From the NCBI RefSeq assembly GCF_001042985.1, contig NZ_JYKY01000012.1, positions 84,084 to 148,083 of the forward strand: a stretch of 64,000 nt of DNA, in the 5' to 3' direction. This stretch comes from Pseudomonas lundensis. Its GTDB lineage: Bacteria; Pseudomonadota; Gammaproteobacteria; Pseudomonadales; Pseudomonadaceae. Under the pieces are notes generated by a model. It saw only the letters and a list, made by a program, of their open reading frames with translations. It was not told the origin of the DNA and searched no databases. The position numbers were made by a program, and so were the translations under genes. Positions 7,392 to 16,630 of the stretch are shown in pieces (the first letter of the stretch is position 1; each line of letters begins with the position of its first letter).

Positions 7392-10300
7392 ATGGGCTTT
7401 AACCTGTCTGCGTGGGCATTGCGCAATCGCCAGATCGTGCTGTTTTTAATGTTACTGCTGGCCATCGTTGGCGGGCTTTCCTACACCAAATTAGGCCAGA
7501 GCGAAGACCCGCCATTCACCTTCAAGGCCATGGTCATTCGTACGCTGTGGCCAGGTGCCACGGCAGAAGAAGTGTCACGTCAGGTCACTGAGCGGATCGA
7601 AAAGAAGCTGATGGAAACCGGGGAGTACGAGCGGATCGTGTCGTTCTCGCGCCCCGGTGAGTCGCAAGTGACGTTCATGGCCCGGGACTCCATGCACTCC
7701 AACCAAATCCCCGAGCTGTGGTATCAGGTCCGCAAAAAGATCAGCGACATTCATCACAGTTTGCCGCCGGGGATTCAGGGGCCTTTTTTCAACGACGAAT
7801 TCGGCACCACATTCGGCAATATCTACAGCCTGAGTGGCGAAGGGTACGACTACGCGGTGCTCAAGGACTACGCCGACCGCATCCAGATCCAGCTGCAACG
7901 GGTCAACGATGTGGGCAAGGTCGAATTACTTGGCTTGCAGGACGAAAAAATCTGGATCGAACTCTCCAACCTCAAGCTGGCCACCCTGGGGCTGCCGCTG
8001 GAGGCGGTACAAAAAGCACTCGAAGAACAAAATGCTGTCTCGACCGCCGGTTTTTTTGAGACACCGACCGAGCGTGTGCAACTGCGGGTCAGCGGTAATT
8101 TCAAAACGGTAGAAGAGATCGAGCGTTTCCCCATACGCGTGGGCGAACGCACCTTGCGCATCGAGGACGTGGCGGATGTACGCCGCGGGTTCAATGATCC
8201 ACCCGCGCCGCGCATGCGCTTCATGGGGCAGGACGCGATTGGTCTGGCCGTGGCGATGAAAGACGGCGGCGACATTCTGGTGCTGGGCAAGGCGCTGGAG
8301 ACCGAATTTTCCCGCCTCCAGAAAAACCTGCCCGCCGGCCTGCAATTGAGCAAAGTCTCGGATCAGCCGGCAGCGGTGAGCACCAGCGTCGGTGAATTCG
8401 TGCAGGTGCTGATCGAGGCGCTGGTGATTGTGTTGCTGGTGAGTTTTTTCTCGCTGGGCGTGCGCACCGGCATGGTGGTGGCGCTGGCCATTCCGCTGGT
8501 GCTGGCCATGACGTTTGCCACCATGCATTACTTCGGCATTGGCTTGCACAAGATCTCGCTGGGGGCTCTGGTACTGGCGCTGGGTTTGCTGGTGGACGAC
8601 GCCATCATCGCAGTGGAAATGATGGCCATCAAAATGGAGCAAGGTTACGACCGGTTCAAGGCGGCGAGCTTTGCCTGGACCAGCACGGCCTTCCCGATGC
8701 TCACCGGCACGCTGATTACAGCGGCAGGCTTTCTGCCGATTGCCATGGCGCAGTCCAGCACCGGGGAATACACGCGTTCGATTTTTCAGGTGGTGACCAT
8801 TGCGTTGCTGGCGTCGTGGATCGCGGCCGTGGTGTTCGTGCCCTACCTGGGCGCGTTGTTGCTCCCGGATCTGGCGAAGCGCCATGCCGCCCGACATGGC
8901 ACGGGCGAGGGCGCTCCCGACCCGTACGGGACACCGTTTTACCAGCGGATCCGGCGCCTGGTGGAGTGGTGCGTGCGCCGCCGCAAAACCGTGATTGCCC
9001 TGACCGTGTTGCTGTTCATCGGCTCGGTGGTGCTGTTCAAGTTTGTGCCGCAGCAGTTCTTCCCGGCCTCCAGCCGTCTGGAGCTGATGGTGGACCTGAA
9101 ACTGGCCGAAGGCGCGTCGCTGAGCAACACCACCGAACAGGTGCAGCGCCTCGAAGCCTTGCTCAAAGACCATCCCGGCATCGTCAATTACGTGGCTTAC
9201 GCGGGTACTGGCTCACCGCGCTATTACTTGCCGCTGGATCAGCAATTGCCCGCGGCCAGCTTTGCTCAATTTGTGGTACTGGCAAAGACCATCGAAGACC
9301 GCGAGCGCTTGCGCACCTGGCTGATCGATACGCTCAACGAGCAGTTCCCGACCGTGCGCTCGCGGGTCACCCGTCTGGAAAACGGGCCGCCCGTGGGTTA
9401 CCCGGTGCAGTTTCGCGTGACCGGTGAGCACATTGAAGAGGTGCGGGCGCTGGCGCGTAAAGTGGCGGCCAAGGTGCGTGAAAACCCGCATGTGGTGAAC
9501 GTGCACCTGGACTGGGAAGAGCCGAGCAAGGTCGTGTACCTGAACGTCGATCAGGACCGCGCACGGGCCTTGGGTGTCAGCACTGCCCACCTGTCGCGGT
9601 TTTTGCAAAGCACGCTGTTGGGCTCGACGGTCAGCCAGTACCGCGAAGACAACGAGTTGATTGAAATCCTGTTGCGCGGCACGCCCCATGAGCGCACCGA
9701 ACTTGCGTTGCTGCCGAGTCTGGCGGTGCCCACCGATAACGGCCAGAGCGTCGCCTTGTCGCAGATTGCAACGCTGGAATATGGCTTCGAGGAAGGCATC
9801 ATCTGGCACCGCAACCGTCTGCCCAACGTCACCGTGCGCGCCGATATTTATGGCAAGGAACAACCGGCGACCCTGGTGCAGCAGATTCTGCCCACCCTTG
9901 AACCGGTGCGGGCTCAATTGCCAGACGGTTACTTGCTGGACGTGGGCGGCACAGTGGAGGACTCCACACGCGGCCAGAACTCGGTGAAGGCCGGGGTGCC
10001 CCTGTTTATCGTGGTGGTGCTGACCTTGCTGATGGTGCAGCTGCGCAGTTTTTCGCGCATGGCGATGGTGTTCCTGACCGCGCCGCTGGGCCTGATCGGT
10101 GTGACGCTGTTCCTGCTGGTGTTCAATCAGCCGTTCGGGTTCGTGGCGATGCTGGGGACGATTGCGCTCTCGGGGATGATCATGCGCAACTCGGTGATCC
10201 TGGTGGACCAGATCGAGCAGGACAAAGCGGCGGGGCTGGATACCTGGCAGGCGATTATCGAGGCGACGGTACGGCGGTTCCGGCCGATTGTGCTGACCGC

Positions 10301-10457
10301 GCTGGCGGCGGTGCTGGCGATGATTCCGCTGTCACGCAGTGTGTTCTTCGGCCCGATGGCCGTGGCGATCATGGGCGGCCTGATCGTGGCGACTGCGCTG
10401 ACATTGCTGTTTTTGCCCGCCCTGTATGCGGCGTGGTTCCGGGTGAAGAAAGGCTGA
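7392..10457 (+). CDS. mexK: RND multidrug efflux transporter, inner-membrane pump (MexK-like)
   Basis: A 1021-residue proton-driven RND (AcrB superfamily) pump. The N-terminus has the usual first transmembrane helix (residues about 13-32) followed by the GQSEDPPFTFKAM stretch. The large periplasmic loops and the central transmembrane block (about 330-480) are present, and the paired aspartates D402-D403 in LLVDDAIIAVE form the proton relay. The second half repeats this plan, with transmembrane helices from about residue 860. The protein belongs to the shorter branch of the family to which MexK belongs, and ends in a short cytoplasmic tail. GGAG precedes the start. It forms a two-gene operon with mexJ and is closed by a strong hairpin. 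Substrates cannot be inferred from sequence alone. Confidence 0.92.
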   Translation: MGFNLSAWALRNRQIVLFLMLLLAIVGGLSYTKLGQSEDPPFTFKAMVIRTLWPGATAEEVSRQVTERIEKKLMETGEYERIVSFSRPGESQVTFMARDSMHSNQIPELWYQVRKKISDIHHSLPPGIQGPFFNDEFGTTFGNIYSLSGEGYDYAVLKDYADRIQIQLQRVNDVGKVELLGLQDEKIWIELSNLKLATLGLPLEAVQKALEEQNAVSTAGFFETPTERVQLRVSGNFKTVEEIERFPIRVGERTLRIEDVADVRRGFNDPPAPRMRFMGQDAIGLAVAMKDGGDILVLGKALETEFSRLQKNLPAGLQLSKVSDQPAAVSTSVGEFVQVLIEALVIVLLVSFFSLGVRTGMVVALAIPLVLAMTFATMHYFGIGLHKISLGALVLALGLLVDDAIIAVEMMAIKMEQGYDRFKAASFAWTSTAFPMLTGTLITAAGFLPIAMAQSSTGEYTRSIFQVVTIALLASWIAAVVFVPYLGALLLPDLAKRHAARHGTGEGAPDPYGTPFYQRIRRLVEWCVRRRKTVIALTVLLFIGSVVLFKFVPQQFFPASSRLELMVDLKLAEGASLSNTTEQVQRLEALLKDHPGIVNYVAYAGTGSPRYYLPLDQQLPAASFAQFVVLAKTIEDRERLRTWLIDTLNEQFPTVRSRVTRLENGPPVGYPVQFRVTGEHIEEVRALARKVAAKVRENPHVVNVHLDWEEPSKVVYLNVDQDRARALGVSTAHLSRFLQSTLLGSTVSQYREDNELIEILLRGTPHERTELALLPSLAVPTDNGQSVALSQIATLEYGFEEGIIWHRNRLPNVTVRADIYGKEQPATLVQQILPTLEPVRAQLPDGYLLDVGGTVEDSTRGQNSVKAGVPLFIVVVLTLLMVQLRSFSRMAMVFLTAPLGLIGVTLFLLVFNQPFGFVAMLGTIALSGMIMRNSVILVDQIEQDKAAGLDTWQAIIEATVRRFRPIVLTALAAVLAMIPLSRSVFFGPMAVAIMGGLIVATALTLLFLPALYAAWFRVKKG

Positions 10458-10471
10458 CCCGCCTGGCTGTA

Positions 10472-10502
10472 CAAGCCCTGCCGTCAGGTACGGCAGGGCT
10501 TG
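10472..10502. terminator. Strong hairpin between convergent mexK and the YbaY-like gene
   Basis: A perfect 13-bp stem (10472-10484 with 10490-10502) with a 5-base loop. It begins 15 bases after mexK and 12 bases beyond the end of the opposite gene. No U-run follows on either strand, but its position and stability suggest a bidirectional terminator. Confidence 0.6.
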
Positions 10503-10513
10503 GCGCGGGTTGA

Positions 10514-10915
10514 TCAGTGTGCCACTTGATCGACGCGCAGACGCAGCGGCTGCAGCGTTTTGGCGTTGAGATCCACGCTGTTGCGTTCAGTGTTGATGAA
10601 CAGCAGTTGGCCGTTGTCTTCAATGCGAGCGCTGATGGCATAAGTATGGCCGGGTTTGACGCTCGCCGGGTCATAGCGCAAGTGAAACGGCAGCGGGACC
10701 TGGCCTTTGACCGGGCCGCTTTGTTTGGCCAGCGTGACTGCCGGCGCGTCGGCCAGCGACACGTCCTGCAAGCTCACTTCCAGTGTGGCGGTGGGCGGCA
10801 GGGCGATGCGTTGCAGGTAGAACACTTCGCCGTCGAGGGTGGCCTGAGGTGTGGAGTTCATGGAGCTGCAGGCTCCGAGCAGGGCCGTGAGGCTGAGGAT
10901 CAGGATTTTTTTCAT
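10514..10915 (-). CDS. YbaY/YscW-family envelope lipoprotein
   Basis: A 133-residue predicted lipoprotein. The signal peptide MKKILILSLTALLGAC has a clean lipobox with Cys16, followed by SS, which favours outer-membrane sorting. The mature part matches the YbaY/YscW-type beta fold: GEVFYLQRIALPPTATLEVSLQDVS near the start, then PVPFHLRYD-like and TYAISARIEDNGQLLFINT segments. E. coli YbaY is of unclear function; YscW proteins are pilotins for type III secretion, but no secretion genes are nearby. A GAAGG site precedes the start. It lies downstream of plsB on the same strand with a hairpin between them, so co-transcription is uncertain. Confidence 0.85.
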   Translation of the reverse strand: MKKILILSLTALLGACSSMNSTPQATLDGEVFYLQRIALPPTATLEVSLQDVSLADAPAVTLAKQSGPVKGQVPLPFHLRYDPASVKPGHTYAISARIEDNGQLLFINTERNSVDLNAKTLQPLRLRVDQVAH

Positions 10916-10963
10916 AAAGAGGCTTCCCTTCAGTAAGCATCAAGACGATGCGGTGAATAGGGC

Positions 10964-10999
10964 AAGCCTGTGTGACGCGCAGGGCATCAGCACAGGCTT
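10964..10999 (-). terminator. Hairpin downstream of plsB
   Basis: A perfect 9-bp inverted repeat (AAGCCTGTG / CACAGGCTT) with an 18-base loop lies 10 bases past the plsB stop on the minus strand. There is no U-run, so the call is weak. Confidence 0.3.
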
Positions 11000-11008
11000 A
11001 ACCGCGTT

Positions 11009-13522
11009 TTACAGGTGTTTCTCAAGCGAGAGCGGCGGATGCTCCTGCTCATCGGCGTCTTCGGCCCGGTGCAGCGCCACTTGGCGGATCGACAGGCGAA
11101 TCTCGGCAGGCAGTACGCGTTTGGCGGCGCCTTCGGCCAGCTCCCCGAGCAACGCGTGATAGCTCAACTTGCCATTGGCATCGCGTCGCAACACGTCTTC
11201 TTCCAGCAAGGTCTGGATAAAGTGACGGAACAGGCTCTTGTCGAAAAACTCCGGGGCGTTCAGGCCGTGCAGGATCGACAGGCGCTGAGCCATCATCGTG
11301 CACAGGTCTTCCAGCTCCTCGGCGCTGAGGGTGTTTTGGCCGCTGTTAAGCAGCAGCGAAATGGCCATGTAAAAACGTTGCAGGGTTTGCGCGATGCTTT
11401 TGGACAGCAGCGTCAGCAACACAAAGTGCCGCGAACTGGGCGCCGGGCGCAGGTACACGTCATTCTCGAAGCGCAACAGACCTTGCTCGACAAAGGCCTC
11501 AAGCCATTGATCGACCACGCCGTCCAGCTCGTCCAGCGACCAGCGGATAAACAGCTCCGATTGCAGGTACGGGTACAGGGCGCGGGTGTAGCGCAGGATC
11601 TGTTCGCGGGTCATACGCGACGCGCTCTGGAAGAAACTGGCCAGCAACGACGGCAAGGCAAAGATGTGCAAGACGTTGTTGCGGTAGTAGGTCATCAGGA
11701 CGGCATTTTGCTCATCCAGGTACAGGATCTTGCCCAAGGCATCACTTTGTTCGGACAGCAGGTCCATGTCCTTCACGTGTTCAATCAGCGCCCGTCCGTC
11801 GCCTTCGGGCAAGGTGGTGTGCGGCGAATACGGCACGCGACGCAGCAACGCGAGGTACAGGTCCAGCACCCGCGCCATGGCGCGATCGTCCAGCGCCAGC
11901 TTGCTGGTGGAGAGCAACGCCAGTGCCACCAGATTGACCGGGTTGATCGCGGCCGCTTCATTCAGGTGCTGCGCCACTTTCTCACCCAGACGATGGGTCG
12001 TGGCGTTCAACCATTCAGGACGATACGTCGGCCCCAATGCTTGCTGGCGCCAGTCCGGCTGCTCGTGGTCGAGAAACTCGGCCAGTTTGATCGGCTCGCC
12101 AAAGTTGACGGCCACTTGGCCAAAACGCTGCTTGAGGGCACCGATGACTTTGAAAATGTCGAAGATTGACTCTTTCTTCTTGCTCGCCCCGCGCAGTTCG
12201 CCCAGGTAAGTACGGCCTTCAAGCACACGCTCGTAACCGATGTACACCGGCACGAATACGATGGGCATGCGCGACGAGCGCAGGAAGCTGCGCAGGGTGA
12301 TGGCCAGCATGCCGGTCTTGGGTTGCAGCATGCGTCCGGTGCGCGAGCGCCCGCCTTCGACGAAGTACTCCACCGGGAAGCCCTTGGTGAACAAGGTGTG
12401 CAGGTATTCGTTGAACACCGAGGTGTACAGCGGGTTGCCCTTGAACGTGCGACGCATGAAGAACGCGCCGCCCCGGCGCAACAGGCTGCCGATGACCGGC
12501 ATGTTGAGGTTGATCCCGGCCGCGATGTGCGGCGGGGTCAGGCCGTTGCGAAACAGCAGGTAGGACAGCAGCAAATAGTCGATATGGCTGCGGTGACAGG
12601 GTACGTAGATGATCTCGTGACCTTGCGCGACGTCTTGCACGCCTTCGATGTGGTTGACCTTGATCCCGTCGTAAATCTTGTTCCAGAACCAGCTCAGCAC
12701 CACTTCCAGAAAGCGGATCGCGGTGTAGGTGTAGTCGGAGGCAATTTCGTTGGCGTAACGCAGCGCCTGGGCCTTGGCTTTGTCGGCCGAAATGTTTTCG
12801 CGCTGGGCTTCTTCGAGGATCGCCTGACGCACGGCCGGTTCGTTGATCAGGCCTTTGACCAGGTTGCGTCGGTGCGACAGGTCGGGGCCGATCACGGCGG
12901 TTTTCAGGTTGCGAAAGTGAACCCGCAGGATGCGCTGGGCCATGCGCACGGTGCGTTCGTGACCTTTGTTGTGGTCGACCAGCTCGCGCAAGTGAATGGG
13001 CGCAGAAAACTGCACGCGGGTCTTGCGCCCCAGAATCAGGATGCGCAGTAAACGGCGCAGACGCCCGGTAACGGCCCAGCTGTCGGCAAACAAGAGTTTC
13101 CAGGGGCTCGATTCGCTGTCCGGGGATTGGCCCCAGAACACGCTGACCGGGATGATTTGCGCGTCTTCGCCGGGGTGCTGTGTCAGGCTGTCCACTAGCC
13201 GGGTCAGGGTGGGCGGAGCGCCGCGCTTGTCCTGACGGCCCAACCAGTCGGGCTCGGGCGTCAGGTAGAAGAACGCGGCAGGCTCGACCATCTGCCCGAC
13301 GGCCACCGGCAGCACCGGGCGCGGCAGGCCGGCCTTGGTGCACTCGGCGTCGACCACGGCCAGTTCGGTAACGGAGGGCGTTTGCAGGACGTAGAACACC
13401 GGCCGGCTGCGGTCCAGATTCAGGGTGAAGGACGACTGATTAATGGTCTCCGAGCGTACCCACAGGTACAGCAAGCGACGCAGGGCGCCAAACACAAGAC
13501 GGCGAAACGGGGAACGGGTCAT
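11009..13522 (-). CDS. plsB: Glycerol-3-phosphate 1-O-acyltransferase PlsB
   Basis: PlsB transfers an acyl chain from acyl-ACP or acyl-CoA to the sn-1 position of glycerol-3-phosphate at the inner membrane, the first step of phospholipid synthesis. The 837-residue length matches the family. The acyltransferase HX4D motif is H310-R-S-H-I-D315, followed by the glycerol-phosphate-binding block [13 protein letters not shown], then [11 protein letters not shown], and the PVYIGYERV block. The N-terminal [21 protein letters not shown] is a basic amphipathic segment typical of PlsB. It is transcribed away from the cold-shock gene, with about 240 bases between their starts. Confidence 0.96.
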   Translation of the reverse strand: MTRSPFRRLVFGALRRLLYLWVRSETINQSSFTLNLDRSRPVFYVLQTPSVTELAVVDAECTKAGLPRPVLPVAVGQMVEPAAFFYLTPEPDWLGRQDKRGAPPTLTRLVDSLTQHPGEDAQIIPVSVFWGQSPDSESSPWKLLFADSWAVTGRLRRLLRILILGRKTRVQFSAPIHLRELVDHNKGHERTVRMAQRILRVHFRNLKTAVIGPDLSHRRNLVKGLINEPAVRQAILEEAQRENISADKAKAQALRYANEIASDYTYTAIRFLEVVLSWFWNKIYDGIKVNHIEGVQDVAQGHEIIYVPCHRSHIDYLLLSYLLFRNGLTPPHIAAGINLNMPVIGSLLRRGGAFFMRRTFKGNPLYTSVFNEYLHTLFTKGFPVEYFVEGGRSRTGRMLQPKTGMLAITLRSFLRSSRMPIVFVPVYIGYERVLEGRTYLGELRGASKKKESIFDIFKVIGALKQRFGQVAVNFGEPIKLAEFLDHEQPDWRQQALGPTYRPEWLNATTHRLGEKVAQHLNEAAAINPVNLVALALLSTSKLALDDRAMARVLDLYLALLRRVPYSPHTTLPEGDGRALIEHVKDMDLLSEQSDALGKILYLDEQNAVLMTYYRNNVLHIFALPSLLASFFQSASRMTREQILRYTRALYPYLQSELFIRWSLDELDGVVDQWLEAFVEQGLLRFENDVYLRPAPSSRHFVLLTLLSKSIAQTLQRFYMAISLLLNSGQNTLSAEELEDLCTMMAQRLSILHGLNAPEFFDKSLFRHFIQTLLEEDVLRRDANGKLSYHALLGELAEGAAKRVLPAEIRLSIRQVALHRAEDADEQEHPPLSLEKHL

Positions 13523-13620
13523 ACGGCTTCTGCATGAGTGGATTAAAGCGAGTGATTACTCGGTCGCGTAGTGTGCCGTATCTCTGGAAAATCGGCAAAA
13601 AAGCAGCGAACTAATATTGA

Positions 13621-13648
13621 TTGAGTGTTTTTCTCGCTGACTTATACT
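13621..13648 (+). promoter_or_regulatory. Candidate promoter and long leader of the cold-shock gene
   Basis: TTGAGT and TATACT are 16 bases apart. Transcription from about 13655 would give a 5' leader of roughly 105 bases before the ATG at 13761. Long structured leaders are the usual thermosensor and translation-control element of cspA-type genes. An AAGGGG ribosome site ends 8 bases before the ATG. Confidence 0.55.
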
Positions 13649-13760
13649 CGGTGCTCTTTCGCCATGAAGTGTAAGACTTTTCAGCAAACTATAAGTTCGA
13701 GCGAAAGTTCTCAACGGGCTGAATGAGCAAGCCCATTAAAAACAATAAGGGGATGCAAGT

Positions 13761-13970
13761 ATGACGACGCGGTTAACCGGCAATGTGAAATGGTTCAACG
13801 ACGCCAAAGGCTATGGCTTCATTCAGTGCGACGGTGGCGCTGATGTGTTTGTGCACTACCGCGCCATTCGTGGCGAGGGCCATCGCTCGCTGGCTGAAGG
13901 GCAGCAGGTTGAATACACCCAGGTCAAGGGTGACAAGGGGCTACAGGCCGAGGATGTGGTGGGCCTGTAA
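13761..13970 (+). CDS. capB: Cold-shock domain protein (CspA/CapB type)
   Basis: A 69-residue single cold-shock domain, a five-stranded OB fold that binds single-stranded RNA and DNA and acts as an RNA chaperone. RNP1 is K16-GYGFI and RNP2 is V29-FVHY, with Tyr replacing the more usual Phe in both. The tryptophan of VKWFND is present. It resembles the CapB/CspA group of psychrotolerant Pseudomonas, although CspD is an alternative name. Transcription is probably from the promoter near 13621 with a long leader. A paired inverted repeat follows directly and may end the transcript. Confidence 0.92.
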   Translation: MTTRLTGNVKWFNDAKGYGFIQCDGGADVFVHYRAIRGEGHRSLAEGQQVEYTQVKGDKGLQAEDVVGL

Positions 13971-13978
13971 TCGCCCCG

Positions 13979-14058
13979 TGTAGCCGCTGCTTCAGGCCGG
14001 GTTCCAGGCCGCAGGACTTGCCCCGCTGGCCTGTCCCGGCCTGCAGCAGCCGCTACGC
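13979..14058. repeat. REP-like inverted pair (BIME-type) between convergent genes
   Basis: The outer arms GTAGCCGCTGCT (left) and AGCAGCCGCTAC (right) are near-perfect reverse complements, and the inner GGCCGGG / CCCGGCC also pair, so the 80-base stretch folds into one long hairpin. The GTAGC-GCTGC core resembles intergenic REP sequences common in Pseudomonas genomes. It lies exactly between the convergent ends of the cold-shock gene and the next gene, so it could also terminate transcription. Confidence 0.6.
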
Positions 14059-14069
14059 GTTTGAGTGTT

Positions 14070-14450
14070 TCAGGAACCGGTTTTCCAGGTGATTTCTTCT
14101 TCACCGTCTGCGCTGATGCGAACCCAGCGGTCAGCGTCTGCTTCGCCCTGTTCTTCTGCCCAACTGCCCGGCGCGCACCGCACTTCGATGTTCAGTGCCG
14201 CAAACGCGGCCTTGGCGCAGGCGATGTCGTCTTCCCATGGCGTTTGGTCACTGTCCAGATACAGACTGTTCCATTTGCCGACGGCTTTGGGAATCCATGT
14301 CACAGGCACGTTGCCCGCCGTGCATTGGTACGTAACGCCTTTCTTCTTCCATTCCGAGCATTCGCCCAGAACGTCTGACAGCCAAGCTTCGACGTCTTTG
14401 TAAGTAACGTCGGAATCTTTCAGGTAAATCTCGATATCGGGCTGGCGCAT
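14070..14450 (-). CDS. Conserved hypothetical protein (about 126 residues)
   Basis: A small soluble protein of unknown function. Visible features are an N-terminal acidic beta/alpha segment (PDIEIYLKDSDVTYKDVEAW), two cysteines (GECSEW, TYQCTAG), several tryptophans, and a C-terminal acidic stretch ending DGEEEITWKTGS. There is no signal peptide. The ATG at 14450 is preferred over the GTG at 14462 because GAGGA lies about 6 bases before it. It lies downstream of rlmA on the same strand, with a 9-bp hairpin in the 79-base gap, so it may have its own promoter. I do not recognise the family. Confidence 0.72.
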   Translation of the reverse strand: MRQPDIEIYLKDSDVTYKDVEAWLSDVLGECSEWKKKGVTYQCTAGNVPVTWIPKAVGKWNSLYLDSDQTPWEDDIACAKAAFAALNIEVRCAPGSWAEEQGEADADRWVRISADGEEEITWKTGS

Positions 14451-14496
14451 GGATGTCCTCACTGCGTGTCTGAAAAATCCATTCGCGGATTAGTCG

Positions 14497-14519
14497 GGCC
14501 AAGGGGAGCTCCCTTGGCC
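14497..14519 (-). terminator. Hairpin downstream of rlmA
   Basis: A perfect 9-bp stem (GGCCAAGGG / CCCTTGGCC) with a 5-base loop starts 10 bases past the rlmA stop on the minus strand. No U-run is present. Confidence 0.45.
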
Positions 14520-14529
14520 GTTAAGTCGG

Positions 14530-15339
14530 TTATTGAAGCACGAAAAAATCGTAGCGCATGGAGACGGTCACGATTAACGGCTCAGGGTGTTCGATGACAG
14601 CTGCGCGACGTTCGGCACTGGCGCGCCAGCCGTGGGGCGTCATGGCCAACAAGTTGGCGCGGTCCTGAGGCTCGCTCAAGTGCAGTTCAAACGACAGTGT
14701 TTCACTGTGTTGCAACTGCATGCCTTCGGGAATCAGCGCCAGGTGCTTGTCGTCGGCGTAATCGCGCACTTCGTCGTACAGGCGCTCACGCAACTCCATC
14801 AAGTGCCCGCGGGTCGGCCCGACACGCATCAAGCCGCCGCCGGGGCTGAGCAGGCGCTTGGCTTCCAGCCAGTCCAGCGGGCTGAAGACGCTGGCCAAAA
14901 ACTGACAACTGGCGTCCGCCAACGGCACGCGGGCCATGCTGGCGATCAGCCAGGTCAGCTGCGGGTTGCGTTTGCAGGCGCGTTTAACGGCCTCGCGGGA
15001 GATATCCAGCGCGTAGCCATCAGCGTGAGGCAAGGCATCAGCGATTTGCGCGGTGTAGTACCCCTCGCCACAGCCGATGTCGAGCCAGCGTTGCGGCGCG
15101 CGCTCGGCTGCCAGTTCAGCCAGCCGCTTGGCCACGGGGGCGTAATGCCCCGCGTTAAGAAAGTCGCGACGGGCTTCAACCATGGCCTGATTGTCGCCGG
15201 GGTCGCGGCTGTTTTTGTGCTGCACGGGCAGCAGGTTCAGATACCCCTGACGCGCACGGTCAAAACGATGGCCTGCCGGGCAGACCACGCCATTATCGAC
15301 CGCTGTCAGCGGCTCGGAGCAAATAGGGCAGGCAAGCAT
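14530..15339 (-). CDS. rlmA: 23S rRNA (guanine(745)-N(1))-methyltransferase
   Basis: RlmA (RrmA) methylates G745 in helix 35 of 23S rRNA using SAM. The 269-residue product opens with a zinc-binding module (CPICSEPL, then CPAGHRFD, residues 4-26), which distinguishes the family. The SAM-binding LDIGCGEGYYT follows near residue 86, then the FSPLDWLEAKRLL region. Its ATG overlaps the dapE stop as ATGA, so the two are translationally coupled. Length matches E. coli RlmA (269). Confidence 0.93.
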   Translation of the reverse strand: MLACPICSEPLTAVDNGVVCPAGHRFDRARQGYLNLLPVQHKNSRDPGDNQAMVEARRDFLNAGHYAPVAKRLAELAAERAPQRWLDIGCGEGYYTAQIADALPHADGYALDISREAVKRACKRNPQLTWLIASMARVPLADASCQFLASVFSPLDWLEAKRLLSPGGGLMRVGPTRGHLMELRERLYDEVRDYADDKHLALIPEGMQLQHSETLSFELHLSEPQDRANLLAMTPHGWRASAERRAAVIEHPEPLIVTVSMRYDFFVLQ

Positions 15340-16490
15340 CAGGCGAGCAACTTGATCAAGGTTTGGTAGTAGATTTCGGTCAGCACGTCGAGGTCGCTGG
15401 CCAGCACGCGTTCGTTGACCTGGTGGATCGTCGCGTTGACCGGCCCCAGCTCAACCACTTGCGTACCGAGGGTGGCGATAAAGCGACCGTCAGAGGTGCC
15501 GCCGCTGGTGGAGGCTTGGGTATCGCGGCCGGTCACTTGTTTAATGCTCGACGAGACGGCGTCCAGCAAGGCGCCCGGTTCGGTGAGGAACGGCAAGCCC
15601 GACAAGGCCCATTCGATGTGCCAGTCCAGGCCGTGTTTGTCGAGTATGTCAGCGACCCGCTGCTGCAACCCTTCGACCGTGGACTCAGTGGAGAACCGGA
15701 AGTTGAACACCGCGACCAGTTCGCCCGGAATCACGTTGGTCGCGCCGGTCCCCGAGTTGAGGTTGGAGATCTGGAAACTGGTCGGCGGGAAGAAGTCGTT
15801 GCCGTTGTCCCAGTGTTCGGCGGCCAGTTCGGCCAGTGCCGGCGCGGTCAGGTGAATCGGGTTTTTCGCCAGGTGCGGGTAGGCCACATGGCCTTGTACA
15901 CCGCGCACCGTGAGCTTGGCGCCCAGAGAGCCGCGGCGACCGTTTTTAACCACGTCGCCGACCAGTGTCGTGCTCGACGGTTCGCCCACGATGCACCAGT
16001 CCAGACGCTCCTTGCGCGCAGCAAAACGTTCAACCACGGCTTTAGTTCCGTGGTGGGCCGGGCCTTCTTCGTCGCTGGTGATCAGAAAGGCGACCGAGCC
16101 CTTGTGGTCCGGGTAGTCCGCCACGAAGCGTTCGGCGGCCACCAGCATGGCGGCCAGGCTACCTTTCATGTCAGCGGCGCCGCGCCCGCACAGCATGCCG
16201 TGCTCGTCGATCAGCGCATCGAACGGGTCGTTTTGCCAGGCTTGCACCGGGCCGGTCGGCACCACGTCGGTGTGACCGGCAAAGCACAGCACCGGGCCGT
16301 CATGACGACCGTGGGTGGCCCAGAAGTTGTCCACGTCTTCAATACGCATCGGTTCCAGTGTGAAGCCGGCATCACCCAGGCGCTGCATCATCAGCTTCTG
16401 GCAATCGGCGTCGATTGGCGTCACGGAAGGGCGACGGATCAGATCGCAGGCAAGTTGCAGGGTCGGCGAGAGGTCGGCGTGGGCCGTCAT
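15339..16490 (-). CDS. dapE: Succinyl-diaminopimelate desuccinylase
   Basis: DapE removes succinate from N-succinyl-L,L-diaminopimelate, giving L,L-DAP for lysine and peptidoglycan. It is a di-zinc M20-family hydrolase. The 383-residue product has the metal motif GHTDVVP (His73, Asp75), the bridging-Asp motif [10 protein letters not shown] near residue 108, and the catalytic glutamate pair in [12 protein letters not shown] near residue 139. Its C-terminal [14 protein letters not shown] carries the last metal-binding histidine. dapD (22054) and dapC (25455) of the same pathway lie in this window but in separate units. It is upstream of and overlaps rlmA by one base. Confidence 0.96.
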   Translation of the reverse strand: MTAHADLSPTLQLACDLIRRPSVTPIDADCQKLMMQRLGDAGFTLEPMRIEDVDNFWATHGRHDGPVLCFAGHTDVVPTGPVQAWQNDPFDALIDEHGMLCGRGAADMKGSLAAMLVAAERFVADYPDHKGSVAFLITSDEEGPAHHGTKAVVERFAARKERLDWCIVGEPSSTTLVGDVVKNGRRGSLGAKLTVRGVQGHVAYPHLAKNPIHLTAPALAELAAEHWDNGNDFFPPTSFQISNLNSGTGATNVIPGELVAVFNFRFSTESTVEGLQQRVADILDKHGLDWHIEWALSGLPFLTEPGALLDAVSSSIKQVTGRDTQASTSGGTSDGRFIATLGTQVVELGPVNATIHQVNERVLASDLDVLTEIYYQTLIKLLA

Positions 16491-16523
16491 GGTGGTGGAC
16501 TCCGAAGCTGGGCGTGTAAGGGC

Positions 16524-16555
16524 GCAGGTGTCATCGCGAGCACGCTCGCGCCTGC
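16524..16555. repeat. REP-like palindrome upstream of dapE
   Basis: GCAGG...CGCGAG-CACG-CTCGCG-CCTGC forms a hairpin with a 6-bp inner stem and a 5-bp outer stem. The CGCGAGC/GCTCGCG core is the hallmark of a REP sequence widespread in Pseudomonas intergenic DNA. It lies between dapE and the upstream glucan synthase gene. Confidence 0.55.
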
Positions 16556-16589
16556 AGGGCTGGCGCCAAAGGGCGGTTATCTTAAAGCA

Positions 16590-16614
16590 AAACGGCGGCC
16601 AGAGGCCGCCGTTT
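16590..16614 (-). terminator. Rho-independent terminator after the glucan synthase gene
   Basis: A perfect 11-bp stem (AAACGGCGGCC / GGCCGCCGTTT) with a 3-base loop lies 16 bases past the stop on the minus strand, followed by TTTTGCTTT-type sequence. Confidence 0.75.
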
Positions 16615-16630
16615 AGTGGTTGCTGTCAAT

